From CAZJFH01 sp964545205 (GTDB lineage Bacteria; Pseudomonadota; Alphaproteobacteria; Rhodospirillales; Magnetospirillaceae), in NCBI GenBank assembly GCA_964545205.1, contig CAZJFH010000007.1:34968-98967 (forward strand): DNA of 64,000 nucleotides. The letters are read 5' to 3'. The translations under genes were made by a program, and so were the position numbers. The notes beneath the pieces were generated by a model. That model ran no database searches. It had not been told where the DNA came from and saw only the letters and a program-made list of their open reading frames with translations. The stretch's first letter is position 1; every line of letters begins with the position of its first letter. Of the stretch, positions 1 to 8,610 are shown piece after piece.

Positions 1-58
1 CGCCGAGGAACTGGCCGTCCACCTGCATGACCACCTGGCGGCGCGCGCCGCCGCCTGA
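1..58 (+). CDS. C-terminal tail of an unidentified upstream gene
   Basis: An open frame enters the window at base 2 and ends at a TGA at 56-58. It encodes only 18 residues (AEELAVHLHDHLAARAAA). The stop lies 17 bases before the next gene on the same strand, so the two may share a transcript. Too little is present to name the protein. Confidence 0.5.
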   Translation, partial: AEELAVHLHDHLAARAAA

Positions 59-75
59 CACGAAAGGAACCCGCC

Positions 76-1230
76 ATGTCGTCCGAGACTCGATTCGACG
101 CGATCGTGGTCGGCGCCCGCTGCGCCGGCGCCGCGACGGCCCTGGAAATGGCGCGGCGCGGCATGCGCGTGCTGGCGCTCGACAAGGGCGCGTACGGCAC
201 CGAGACCCTGTCCACGCACGCCCTGATGCGCGGCGCCGTGCTGCAGCTTCATCGCTGGGGCGTGCTGCCGAGGATCGCCGCAGTCACCCCGGCCGTCCGC
301 GCCACCAGCTTCCATTACGGCGACGAGACCATCCGGGTCGACATCCGGCCCGGTCACGGCGTCGACGCGCTTTACGCTCCGCGCCGCGGCGTTCTCGACG
401 CCGCGCTGGTCGACGCCGCCCGGGAAGCCGGCGCCGAAATCCGCCACCGTCACGCGGTCACCGAGCTGCTCCGCGGCGACGACGGCCGGGTGCGCGGCGT
501 CGCCGGCTACGATCACGCCGGCCGGCGCTTCGAGATCGCCGCCGACCTGGTGGTCGGCGCCGACGGCCTCGGCTCGGCGGTGGCGCGCCTGGCCGACGCG
601 CCGGTGCTGCGCCGGGGCCGGCACGCGACGGCGGTGATTTTCGGCTATTGGCCGGGCATCGCCGAGGACGGCTACCACTGGCACTACCGGCCCGGGCTGG
701 GCGCCGGCGTGATCCCGACCAACGCCGGCCGCCACTGCGTCTTCCTGGCGATGCCGCCCGAGCGCCTGCATGGGCTGGCCGGCGATCCCGAGTCGGCGTT
801 GCGCGCCATCGTCGCCGAGGCCTGGCCCGACCTCGCGGCGCGCCTCGGAACGTCGACGGCCGACCGCCGGCCGTGGATGTTCGCCGGGCGCAAAGGATTC
901 CTGCGGCGGCCGTGGGGTCCCGGCTGGGCGTTGGTCGGCGACGCCGGCTACTTCAAGGACCCGTTGACGGCGCACGGCATCACCGACGCCCTGCGCGACG
1001 CCGAACTGCTGGCGGCGGCGGCGGCCGAGGGCACGCCGGCGGCCTTCGCCCGCTACGCCGAGATCCGCGACGCGCTCTCGCGCCCGCTGTTCGACGTCAC
1101 CGACGCCATCGCCTCCTTCGACTGGGATCTGGAGCGGCTCAAGGCGCTGCACCAGGGCCTGAACCGGGCGATGAAGGCCGAGGTCGAGGCCATCGCCGGC
1201 GCTCGACCTGCCCTGGAGCCGGCGGCCTAG
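76..1230 (+). CDS. FAD-dependent oxidoreductase (monooxygenase / geranylgeranyl-reductase-like fold)
   Basis: This 384-aa protein opens with a dinucleotide-binding segment, VVGARCAGAATALEMARRG, near residues 11-29; GARCAG replaces the canonical GxGxxG. A second FAD motif, LVVGADGLGS, lies near residue 160, and a third, ALVGDAGYFKDPLTAHGIT, near residue 285. This order is typical of PHBH-type FAD enzymes and the geranylgeranyl reductase-like group. The ATG at 76 is preceded by an AAAGGAA ribosome-binding site. The substrate cannot be told. The 3' end overlaps the convergent SARP-like gene by 92 bp. Confidence 0.85.
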   Translation: MSSETRFDAIVVGARCAGAATALEMARRGMRVLALDKGAYGTETLSTHALMRGAVLQLHRWGVLPRIAAVTPAVRATSFHYGDETIRVDIRPGHGVDALYAPRRGVLDAALVDAAREAGAEIRHRHAVTELLRGDDGRVRGVAGYDHAGRRFEIAADLVVGADGLGSAVARLADAPVLRRGRHATAVIFGYWPGIAEDGYHWHYRPGLGAGVIPTNAGRHCVFLAMPPERLHGLAGDPESALRAIVAEAWPDLAARLGTSTADRRPWMFAGRKGFLRRPWGPGWALVGDAGYFKDPLTAHGITDALRDAELLAAAAAEGTPAAFARYAEIRDALSRPLFDVTDAIASFDWDLERLKALHQGLNRAMKAEVEAIAGARPALEPAA

Positions 1231-4200
1231 GCGCCTCCGGCTGGGCCAGGAACCGCCGGATCTCGGCGAGCATGCGCGGCCACTCCGACTCGTCGGGCAG
1301 CATCAGGTGATTGCACCCGTCGAGCTGGACGAAGCGGGCGCCTGGAATGCGCGCCGCCATCAGCCGGCCTTCCGCGAACGGCACCACGGCGTCGCGGCGG
1401 GCGTGCAGCACCAGGGTCGGCGCCCGCACCTGCGGCAGCAGCGGCGACACGTCGCAGCTGCCGCAGGCCTGACGCACCCGCACCGCGGTGGCCGGGGTCG
1501 CCGAGACCCGCTGCAGCTCGGTGAACCAGCCGATCTGCTCGGCGTTGCCCTCGGGCAGGTAGAGGGCGCAGAACATCTGCCGGAACCCTGCGTGGTCCTG
1601 GCCCCAGCCCTCGCGGATCAGGGTGTTGAGCGCCTCCTCGAAGGCGGCCGCGCCGGGTTCGCCACGGCGCAGCCGGCCGCGGCTGTAGCCGCCGAACAGC
1701 ACGAGATGGCTGACCCGCTCGGGATGGCGCACGGCATAGGCGATCGACACCGCCGCCCCCTGCGAGATGCCGAGCAGGGCGAAGCGTTCCAGCCCGGCGG
1801 CATCGACGACGGCGGCGAGGTCGTCGACCCAGCGGTCGAACGAAATCTCCGGCGGATCCCAGTCGGACAGCCCGGTGCCGCGCGGATCGTAGCGGACCAG
1901 CCGGTTGGTGCTCGCCAGCTCCTCGAACAGCGGCCGCCAGATCGGGCTGTTCCAGTCGTGCTCGAGATGGGTCAGCCAATTGCCGGCCTTGACCAGCGGC
2001 AACCCGGCTCCGGTCTCGCTGTAGGCGATGCAGGCGCCGTCGACGGCGCTGCAGAACCGCACCTGCTGGACCGGCATCGGCTTGGCGAGGCCGGCCAGCA
2101 GCTCGGCCGCCGCGGCGACGGCCGGGGATGGAGGCCGCTCGTTCAGGGGCGGGTTCAGGCCGCGCAGCACCTGCTCGGCTTCGGCCGGTCGATCGCGCCG
2201 CAGCCACAGCCGGGCGAGGTCGACGGCGGCGCGGGTCTCGCTGGCGATGCCGCCATTGGCCCGCGCCACCGACAGAGCCGAGCGCAGCGCCTGTTCGCCC
2301 CCGGCCTCGTCGTCGGGCAGGCGGAGCTGGGCGATCAAGCGCAGGATTTCCGCCTCGTAGAAGAAGCCGTCGCGCACGCGCGCCTGCGCCAACGCCTCCT
2401 CGAGCACCGCCATGGCCGCCGACGGCCGGCCGGCCGCGACATGGGCCTTGGCCAGCAAGGCCAGGTAGTACGGGTATTCGAGCACCGCGCCCAAGGCGCG
2501 GCAGCCGGCGAGCCCGCGTTCGATGTCGGCGACTCCCTCGGCCGGATCGCCGAGCACGGCGCGCGCCCAGCCGCGCATCACCAGGCCCGAGGCGACGCGG
2601 TAGGGGAACCCGTAGGCCTCGCCCAGCACGATCGCCTGCTCGGCGTGGTCGCGCGCCAGCGTCGGCTCGTCCCGGTGCTCGCGCAGCCGCGCCATGTGCT
2701 CGTGGGCCAGGGCGCGCGCGAAGGAATGGTCGGCGTCCTCGGCGGCGCGCAAGGCCTGCTCGAGCCGCGCCACCGCGTCATCGGGCCGTCCCAGGAACCA
2801 CAGGGCGCGGCCGGCCCAGCAATGGCACGACACCAGCGGGTTCTCGCCCAGGAAGGCGACCAGCTGCATGTCGCGCTGGGCGACGTAACCGGCGATGGCC
2901 TGGTCGGCTTCCATGATCGACTCGGCGAAGCGCGCGTTGTGGAAGGTCGAGCATGCCATCAGCTCGCAGGCCGAGACCGCGACCGCGCTGTCGCAACGGT
3001 CCTCGAGCAGCGCCCGGCGCTCCGTCAGCAGCGCCTGGGTGGTGCGGTAGTCGCCGCGGAATTCCATCAGCGCCGCGAGGCCGAACAGCGCCGACGAGAC
3101 GCCCTCGCGGTCGTCGATCTCGCGGCTGAGCTCGCAGGCGCGGCGGAACGCCGCCTCGGGCTCGGGGTCGGAGAAGCCGCGCGTCGCAACCAGGGCCGGG
3201 CCGCGCATGCCTTGGAGCCGCGCCTCGCGCGCGGTCCTGTCGCGCGGCTCGAGCGAGGGCAGCAGCGCCATGGCGCGGTCGAGCAGGTCCACGGCCTCGC
3301 GGTGGGCGCTGCGCCGCAGCGCCTGCGCCGCCGCCAGTTCGAGGTAGCGCAAGGCGCGGCGGCTGTCGCGGGCGGCGACGAAATGCATCGCCAGCTCGGC
3401 CGCCGGCGCCTCGCCGTCGGCGAAGGCACGTTCCAGACGCTCGCCGATGGCGCCGTGCAGCCGGCGCCGCGACGCCGGGGCCAGCCGCTCGTAGATGCAT
3501 TCGCGGTAGAGCTGGTGGATGAACGCGAAGCGGGCGGTCTCGGTGCCGTCCGGCCAGCTCGCGGGCGCGGCGGCGGTCACGAAACTGCTGTCGCGCGCGA
3601 GGCCGCCCAGCACGGCCTCGGCCGTCTCGTCGGTCACGTCGAGCGCCGCCGCGACGCAAGCCGCGGCGACGGTGTCGCCGGCGACCGCCGCCGCTTCCAG
3701 GGCCGCCCGCTGCCCGGGATCGAGCGCCTCCAGCTGCTGGCCGACCAGGAATCCGAGGCTCTCCGGCACCCCGGTCTCCAGGGCCGCAGGATCGGGCAGC
3801 GTCAGCGCCCTGTCCTCCCGGACCAGCAGACCGCGGTCGATCCACCAGTCGAGCAGGTTGAACATGAACAGCGGATTGCCGCCGCCGCGCCGCGCCAGCG
3901 CCGCCGCAAGCCCGTCCGGCGGCGCGGCGCCGGGGAAGCGCTCGGCCAGGCAGCGCTCGACGGCGTCGGTGCCCAACGGCGCCAGCGGCAGCATCGACGC
4001 GAGGCTGCGGTAGGCGAGCGTGCGGGTCAGGTCGAAGACCCCGCGCGGCGTCGCCGCCGCCTCGGGATCGCGGCAGGTCGCCAGCACCATCAGCGGCACC
4101 GGCGCGCGGCGGCGGGCGATGCCGTCGATCAGGTCCAGGGTCGAGGCGTCGCTCCAGTGCAGATCCTCGATCACCAGCAGCAGCGGCGCCTGCCCGGCCG

Positions 4201-5407
4201 CCGCCTCGAGCGCGTCGAGCAGTTCGCGCAGCATGCGCTCGCGGGTGCCGAAGCCGCCCGGGGGCTCCTGCGCCGCCAGTCCAGGCAGCTGCGCCAGCCA
4301 GCTCGGCGCGTGGGCGGCCAGCGCCGCCCGCATCTGGGACTCGGTCCGGCACAGGCCGCCGAGCGCGTCGAGCACCGGCATGAACGGCTCGCTGGCGCCG
4401 CGATGATCGATGCACTGGCCGCGGCCGATCATCACCCGGGCGCGCTCGGCGGCGCGGCCGAGGAAGGCGTCGACCAGGGTCGTCTTGCCGATGCCGGCCG
4501 ACCCGGTGACGAACACAACCCGGCGGCGGCTGGCCATGACGTCGGCCAGCCACAGCTCCAGCTTCTCCAGCTCGCCCTCGCGGCCGAGCGGCGTGGCGCA
4601 ACGCGGCGGCGGCGGCGCCGGCGGCCGGACGACGGGACTGGGCGTTTCGGCCGGCTTCGGCACCACGGCCTGCGCGCTGCGCCGGCGGCGGCCGATCTCG
4701 GCATGAAGCTGGCGGGTTTCGGGCTCCGGCTCCTCGTCGAGTTCGCGCTTCAGGATGGCGGCGCAACGCTCGAACTGGCGCAGCGCGGCGGCCGGCCGGC
4801 CCTGGGCGGCGTACAGGCGCATCAGCGTGCGATGGCCGCTTTCCTGCAGGGGATCGAGCGCCACCAGGCGCACCGCGTCGTGGACGGCGCCGTCGAGATC
4901 GCCGTCGCGTTCGCGCAGGGCGGCGGAACGGGCCAGCACCGACAGCGCCAGCTCCTTGTAGCGGGTGCGCTCGGCCGCCAGCCAGTCCTGCACCGCCGCC
5001 TCGCGCAGATTGATGCCCTGCAGCAGCTCGCCGCGGTACAGCCCCGCCGCCTGCGAAAGCGTCGCCCGGTCCTCGAGCGCCGCCAGACGCTCGAAATCAA
5101 GGGCGTCGACGGCGGCGTGCTCGGGCAGGAAGGTGACGGTATCGCCGTCGATGGCCAGGCAGGCGCCGGCCTCCTCGCCCAACGCCTTGCGGATCGAGAA
5201 CAGGGTCTGGCTCAGGCTGTGGCGGGCCTGCTTCTCGGCGCGGTCCTCCCACAACAGCCCGAGCAGGCTGTCGCGGCGATGCGCCCGGCCGGCGCCCAGG
5301 GCCAAATAGGCGACCAGCACCTCGGCCTTTCGGGTCGGCAGGCGCGCGCCGCCGAGATCGAGCGGACCCAGCAGGCGCAAAGTCAGGCTCGGGATGGTCT
5401 CTGGCAT
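1139..5407 (-). CDS. SARP-type regulator with AAA ATPase, TPR and C-terminal alpha/beta hydrolase
   Basis: This 1422-aa protein has four visible parts. Residues 8-75 form an OmpR-like winged helix and residues 100-235 a BTAD helical domain, as in AfsR/SARP activators. A proline-rich linker is followed by a signalling ATPase with Walker A GSAGIGKTT (302-310) and Walker B LLLVIEDLHWSD. A long alanine-rich TPR-like region follows. The last 300 residues are an alpha/beta hydrolase with nucleophile elbow GISQG, acid LHARRDAVVP and histidine GCNHLM, so the triad looks intact. The ATG at 5407 has AGGAG ten bases upstream; an in-frame start at 5491 lacks such a site. Target genes and the hydrolase substrate are unknown. 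A sensor role for the hydrolase is inference. Confidence 0.85.
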   Translation of the reverse strand: MPETIPSLTLRLLGPLDLGGARLPTRKAEVLVAYLALGAGRAHRRDSLLGLLWEDRAEKQARHSLSQTLFSIRKALGEEAGACLAIDGDTVTFLPEHAAVDALDFERLAALEDRATLSQAAGLYRGELLQGINLREAAVQDWLAAERTRYKELALSVLARSAALRERDGDLDGAVHDAVRLVALDPLQESGHRTLMRLYAAQGRPAAALRQFERCAAILKRELDEEPEPETRQLHAEIGRRRRSAQAVVPKPAETPSPVVRPPAPPPPRCATPLGREGELEKLELWLADVMASRRRVVFVTGSAGIGKTTLVDAFLGRAAERARVMIGRGQCIDHRGASEPFMPVLDALGGLCRTESQMRAALAAHAPSWLAQLPGLAAQEPPGGFGTRERMLRELLDALEAAAGQAPLLLVIEDLHWSDASTLDLIDGIARRRAPVPLMVLATCRDPEAAATPRGVFDLTRTLAYRSLASMLPLAPLGTDAVERCLAERFPGAAPPDGLAAALARRGGGNPLFMFNLLDWWIDRGLLVREDRALTLPDPAALETGVPESLGFLVGQQLEALDPGQRAALEAAAVAGDTVAAACVAAALDVTDETAEAVLGGLARDSSFVTAAAPASWPDGTETARFAFIHQLYRECIYERLAPASRRRLHGAIGERLERAFADGEAPAAELAMHFVAARDSRRALRYLELAAAQALRRSAHREAVDLLDRAMALLPSLEPRDRTAREARLQGMRGPALVATRGFSDPEPEAAFRRACELSREIDDREGVSSALFGLAALMEFRGDYRTTQALLTERRALLEDRCDSAVAVSACELMACSTFHNARFAESIMEADQAIAGYVAQRDMQLVAFLGENPLVSCHCWAGRALWFLGRPDDAVARLEQALRAAEDADHSFARALAHEHMARLREHRDEPTLARDHAEQAIVLGEAYGFPYRVASGLVMRGWARAVLGDPAEGVADIERGLAGCRALGAVLEYPYYLALLAKAHVAAGRPSAAMAVLEEALAQARVRDGFFYEAEILRLIAQLRLPDDEAGGEQALRSALSVARANGGIASETRAAVDLARLWLRRDRPAEAEQVLRGLNPPLNERPPSPAVAAAAELLAGLAKPMPVQQVRFCSAVDGACIAYSETGAGLPLVKAGNWLTHLEHDWNSPIWRPLFEELASTNRLVRYDPRGTGLSDWDPPEISFDRWVDDLAAVVDAAGLERFALLGISQGAAVSIAYAVRHPERVSHLVLFGGYSRGRLRRGEPGAAAFEEALNTLIREGWGQDHAGFRQMFCALYLPEGNAEQIGWFTELQRVSATPATAVRVRQACGSCDVSPLLPQVRAPTLVLHARRDAVVPFAEGRLMAARIPGARFVQLDGCNHLMLPDESEWPRMLAEIRRFLAQPEAPRPPAPGQVERRRWPRPRPSSPGSGPGAAP

Positions 5408-5578
5408 CGGACAGGCTCCTCGCCGCCGAGCCGCCGCGCGTTGGCATCGCCACGCTCGGTGGCCGGGACGCTGACGTGACGAAGAGGTCACGGGATCGCA
5501 GATCGCGCAGAGATGCGCAAGATTATCATTCGCTTAAACCACCATAGGCGTATGCGCCCTCCCGGAAATATCTTGCAT

Positions 5579-6463
5579 TCAGAGTGGGTTGGCGGCTCTC
5601 CCCGGCAGCCGTAACCCGCCCGAGGCAAGTCCGGCGCCGACGGCGATCGTCGCCACCGCCGCGGTTTCGGAGCCCGTGGGCACCTCGCCGAGCAGCACGG
5701 CGCCGAGCAGGTTGGCGAGCACCGGCACCACCGCCCCGAACAGCGCCGCGCGCGCGGCACCCAGCGCCTGCACCGCGCGACCGAAGCAGTAGACGGCGAC
5801 GATCGCCGAGACCACGCCCTGGTAGAGGGCGTGCGGCAGCGTCCGCGCGTCGAGCGCCACCGTGTCGGCGCCGATCAGAAGATAGCCGGGCAGGTAGAGG
5901 GCGGCCGAGGCGACGCTCACCACGGCGATGGCGGCGTCGACCGGCAAACGCGACAGTCGCAGCGTCACCGTGAAGCCGGCCCACATCAGCCCGGCGGTCA
6001 GGAACAGCGGCAGCGACGCGGCTGCGCTCGCGGCGGCGCCGGCGAGGCCGAGCATGCCGGCGAGGATGACCGCCAGCCCGATCCAGCGGCCGGCCGCCAC
6101 CGTCTCGCGCAGCACCAGCACCGAAAGCAGGGTGGTGAACAGCGGCAGCGCGCCCGAGACCAGCGCGCCGCCATTGCCGGCCTCGGCCAGCCGCAGCCCG
6201 CCGGCGACGAGCAGCGAATAGGGCGCGCCGGCGCAAAGCGCCATCACCGCCAACAGCGGCGCCGGCACGGCGGCGAGCGCCTGGCGGCGGCGCCACAGCA
6301 CCGGGGCGAGCAGCGCTCCGGAAACCGCGAAGCGTAGCGCGGCGCTGTCGTAAGGGTCCATCGCCGTGGTCACCCCCTGGCGCGTCATCACCCACCAGCC
6401 GGCGGTCAGCAACGCCGCCGCCGATCCCCAGGCCGCTCCCGCGGCGGTGCGTCTATCCAGCAT
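5579..6463 (-). CDS. EamA/DMT-family transporter
   Basis: This 294-aa hydrophobic protein has about ten predicted membrane segments arranged as two EamA repeats. The opening WVMTRQGVTTAMDPYDSAALRF is typical of drug/metabolite exporters. The ATG at 6463 follows a strong GAGGAGGAG site. It probably exports a small metabolite; the substrate cannot be inferred. The gene lies upstream of the SARP-like gene on the same strand, with about 170 bp between them, so a shared transcript is possible but not required. Confidence 0.85.
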   Translation of the reverse strand: MLDRRTAAGAAWGSAAALLTAGWWVMTRQGVTTAMDPYDSAALRFAVSGALLAPVLWRRRQALAAVPAPLLAVMALCAGAPYSLLVAGGLRLAEAGNGGALVSGALPLFTTLLSVLVLRETVAAGRWIGLAVILAGMLGLAGAAASAAASLPLFLTAGLMWAGFTVTLRLSRLPVDAAIAVVSVASAALYLPGYLLIGADTVALDARTLPHALYQGVVSAIVAVYCFGRAVQALGAARAALFGAVVPVLANLLGAVLLGEVPTGSETAAVATIAVGAGLASGGLRLPGRAANPL

Positions 6464-6684
6464 GGTCTCCTCCTCGCTCCGCCGGCTTCGTTGCCGGCAC
6501 GGCGGACCTTAGGAGGGCGATGTCAGGCGGCTCTCAGGCCCGGGGTCAGGCCCGGATCAAATCGCCGCCGGCGGCAAATCGGCCGCGACGGCGTTTTTCA
6601 TGCTTCGTTGACGCCGCCGATGACAGGGGGCTGACCGGCCGGGCGCAGGGTGTGGCCATCGCAACCGAACGACAGGAGACGACC

Positions 6685-6918
6685 ATGACCGATCATCTGC
6701 AGATCTGGCCCCCCGCCGAGGCGCCGCGGCGCCCGGACCGCCTGCACCGCATGGGCGAATTCGTCCGCCACCTCGCGGCCGCCGCCGCCAAGCGGCATCG
6801 CGACCGCCGCGCCATGGCGCTGCTGCGCGGCCTCGACGACCGCGCGCTGAAGGACATCGGCCTGAGCCGAGGCGACATCGACCGCGCCGTCCGCCACGGC
6901 GCCGCCGGCCGCTCGTGA
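6685..6918 (+). CDS. DUF1127 domain small protein
   Basis: This 77-aa protein has a C-terminal DUF1127 segment, ALLRGLDDRALKDIGLSRGD (about residues 46-65). DUF1127 proteins are short arginine-rich proteins common in alphaproteobacteria, where some interact with RNA or RNA-binding partners in phosphate and carbon regulation. The start at 6685 follows ACAGGAGACGACC; an in-frame start at 6520 has no comparable site. The next gene begins 12 bases after the stop. Confidence 0.8.
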   Translation: MTDHLQIWPPAEAPRRPDRLHRMGEFVRHLAAAAAKRHRDRRAMALLRGLDDRALKDIGLSRGDIDRAVRHGAAGRS

Positions 6919-6930
6919 GGGAGACAGACG

Positions 6931-7116
6931 ATGGATCGCGACATCCGGCTGCCCAACGGCCACATGACCGCCCCGCGGCGCATCGCCGCCGTGCGCGTCT
7001 TCCCCGATCTGTCCGAGGGCCCCCACCGGCCGTACCTGCAGGTCTACGAGCACGACGGACTGGTGTTCGAGGGCATGATGGACCTGCGCCCGCTTCCCGT
7101 CGCGACGACGGAGTGA
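6931..7116 (+). CDS. Small hypothetical protein
   Basis: This is a 61-aa soluble protein beginning MDRDIRLPNGHMTAPRRIAA. A GGGAG site stands nine bases before the ATG. The gene follows the DUF1127 gene by 12 bp and is followed by a strong hairpin terminator, so the two form a short operon. No domain is recognised. Confidence 0.6.
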   Translation: MDRDIRLPNGHMTAPRRIAAVRVFPDLSEGPHRPYLQVYEHDGLVFEGMMDLRPLPVATTE

Positions 7117-7130
7117 TCACACCCGACCGG

Positions 7131-7167
7131 CAGGCCCGCGCCGTCCCACGGCGCGGGCCTGCCTTTT
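7131..7167 (+). terminator. Rho-independent terminator
   Basis: A perfect 12-bp stem (CAGGCCCGCGCC paired with GGCGCGGGCCTG, 7131-7142 and 7150-7161) with a 7-base loop is followed by CCTTTTCG. It ends the DUF1127 / small-protein transcript. Confidence 0.75.
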
Positions 7168-7225
7168 CGCGGCCGCCGCTCGCGTGACGACGCCGTCGCT
7201 TCCGCGCATCGAACAGGAGTCACTC

Positions 7226-7255
7226 GAACGGCCCGACGCTTGCGTCGGGCCGTTC
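7226..7255. terminator. Inverted repeat, probable bidirectional terminator
   Basis: A 13-bp perfect stem (GAACGGCCCGACG at 7226-7238, complement at 7243-7255) has a CTTG loop. It lies just past the stop of the minus-strand gene at 7274. No T-run follows on either strand, so function as an intrinsic terminator is uncertain. Confidence 0.45.
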
Positions 7256-7273
7256 TCGCGATGTCGTCGCCGG

Positions 7274-7564
7274 CTAGTCCAAGGTCTTCAGGACGTAGCT
7301 CCCCTCGTCATAGTACCTGTCGATCGACGCGACGCTGGAGAAGACCTCGGGCTCCTGTCCCGGGGTCTCGGCCGCCGGCGCCACGAAGTAGCGGCGGTGG
7401 TCGGCCATTTCCCGGCCGGGCGGCACGCCGTCGACATGGGCCGACACCCAGACGCCCTCGTCGTAGTAGAGATCGGACCCGGCGACGGTGCTTTCGGCCA
7501 GGGCGTGGCCGGAATTCGCCACGAGGATGGCGGCGGCGAAGGCTTGCACGAGATTACGGTTCAT
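7274..7564 (-). CDS. Secreted small protein with two YYDEG motifs
   Basis: This 96-aa protein has a clear signal peptide (MNRNLVQAFAAAILVANSGHALA, written here as evidence of its first 23 residues) ending before ESTV. The mature part carries LYYDEGVWV close to its N terminus and RYYDEGSYV at its C terminus. The ATG at 7564 follows GGAGAG; an upstream in-frame start at 7612 would bury the signal peptide. A paralogue with the same architecture lies at 8611-8934, on the other side of the M48 protease gene. The family is not recognised and function is unknown. Confidence 0.7.
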   Translation of the reverse strand: MNRNLVQAFAAAILVANSGHALAESTVAGSDLYYDEGVWVSAHVDGVPPGREMADHRRYFVAPAAETPGQEPEVFSSVASIDRYYDEGSYVLKTLD

Positions 7565-7660
7565 GACTGTCTCTCCGTTGCTTGGCTGTTTGCGCCCGTT
7601 GCGCAGGAACAAGTTCGCCGAAGCCCTTCATCGAGGTGTCAGCAGCAGCATCAAAACAGG

Positions 7661-7738
7661 ATGAAAAAACATAGGCGCCCCGAATCCGACATCTTTGATG
7701 GCCGGATGGGACGCAAATGGGGAAGCGGACAGCAATAA
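7661..7738 (+). CDS. Possible 25-aa leader peptide
   Basis: An ATG preceded by ACAGG opens a 25-codon frame starting MKKHRRPESD and ending in TAA at 7736-7738. The stop codon sits directly at the base of a hairpin with a T-run, all upstream of the M48 protease gene. The arrangement resembles a leader/attenuator, but no regulatory codon cluster is obvious and the frame may be chance. Confidence 0.25.
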   Translation: MKKHRRPESDIFDGRMGRKWGSGQQ

Positions 7739-7770
7739 AGGCCGGTGCGCGCAGGTTGGCCTTAATTTTT
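7736..7770 (+). terminator. Short hairpin with T-run upstream of the M48 gene
   Basis: AAGGCC (7738-7743) can pair with GGCCTT (7758-7763), and AATTTTT follows. It could end a small upstream transcript or act as an attenuator. The 6-bp stem is weak and the loop is long. Confidence 0.3.
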
Positions 7771-7844
7771 CCATGGGCATATAGCTAACTGGTGGGAATA
7801 CGGCGGCCGCGCATTGCGGCCGGCGCAAAGAAGAGAGGGTAGGT

Positions 7845-8507
7845 TTGGACAACGTCTTCTTCCGCAGGTTTCTTCTGGCATGCGGCTTGGCCGCGACCTT
7901 GGGCGTTTCGGCCCCGGCCCAGGCAGCCGCGCCGGCGGCGCAGGCCGCCCCGGGCCCGGGCACGCTGCTTCAGCATGTGCGCGCCGGCGACGCCGAGCGG
8001 CGCCAGCGCATCGCCCGCGTCAGCGAGCGTCTGTTCGCGGCCGTGGCGCCGCTTTGCCGCGGTTACGACATCGACTGCCGCCCGGCGGTCGGGTTCGAGA
8101 ACGGCCGCGGCCTCAACGCGCATGCCCGCGCCGGCCGGATCACGGTGTCGCGGGCGCTCGTCGACCTGGCGAGCGACGACCAACTGGCGCTGGTGATCGG
8201 CCATGAGCTCGCGCATCTGCTGCTCGGCCATGCCGGCGGCGGCGAGAGCGCGATCTCGCTCGGCGGGGGCTCGGTGCGCGACGAGGAACGCCAGGCCGAC
8301 CATGTCGGGCTCTATCTGGTCGCCCGCGCCGGCTTCCGGCCGCGCGAGGCGGTCGATCTGTGGCGCCGGGTGGCGATGACGGACCCCAGGCTGACCGCCG
8401 CCGGCACCGTTCATCCCGGCCTTGCCGAGCGCTACCGGGCGCTTCGGCGCACCTGCATGGAGATCGAGGCCAAGCAGCGTGCCGGCCGCGCGCTGGTGCC
8501 CGGCTGA
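7845..8507 (+). CDS. M48-family metalloprotease, exported
   Basis: This 220-aa protein has a signal peptide ending near AQA (residues 25-27). The zinc motif HELAH is at 120-124 and the third ligand is probably E148 in EERQADHVG, so the active site appears complete. M48 peptidases of this small periplasmic type take part in envelope protein quality control. The start is a TTG at 7845 preceded by AGAGAGGGT; no ATG in frame would preserve the signal peptide. Genes for paralogous YYDEG proteins flank it, one on each strand, suggesting that they are substrates or partners (inference). Confidence 0.85.
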   Translation: MDNVFFRRFLLACGLAATLGVSAPAQAAAPAAQAAPGPGTLLQHVRAGDAERRQRIARVSERLFAAVAPLCRGYDIDCRPAVGFENGRGLNAHARAGRITVSRALVDLASDDQLALVIGHELAHLLLGHAGGGESAISLGGGSVRDEERQADHVGLYLVARAGFRPREAVDLWRRVAMTDPRLTAAGTVHPGLAERYRALRRTCMEIEAKQRAGRALVPG

Positions 8508-8610
8508 CCCCGGCGTCGCCGCACCACCACGTTCACGAGTCCGTGAGGCGACGTAACGTCCTCGGGGCCTCATGCGAAACCAGGGCAACGAACCATTTCA
8601 GGAGGTTGCC

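Noticed and set aside
1307..5479. A long plus-strand open frame opposite the SARP gene
   Set aside because: Same reason: it mirrors the codon pattern of the real gene and shows no domain or ribosome-binding site.
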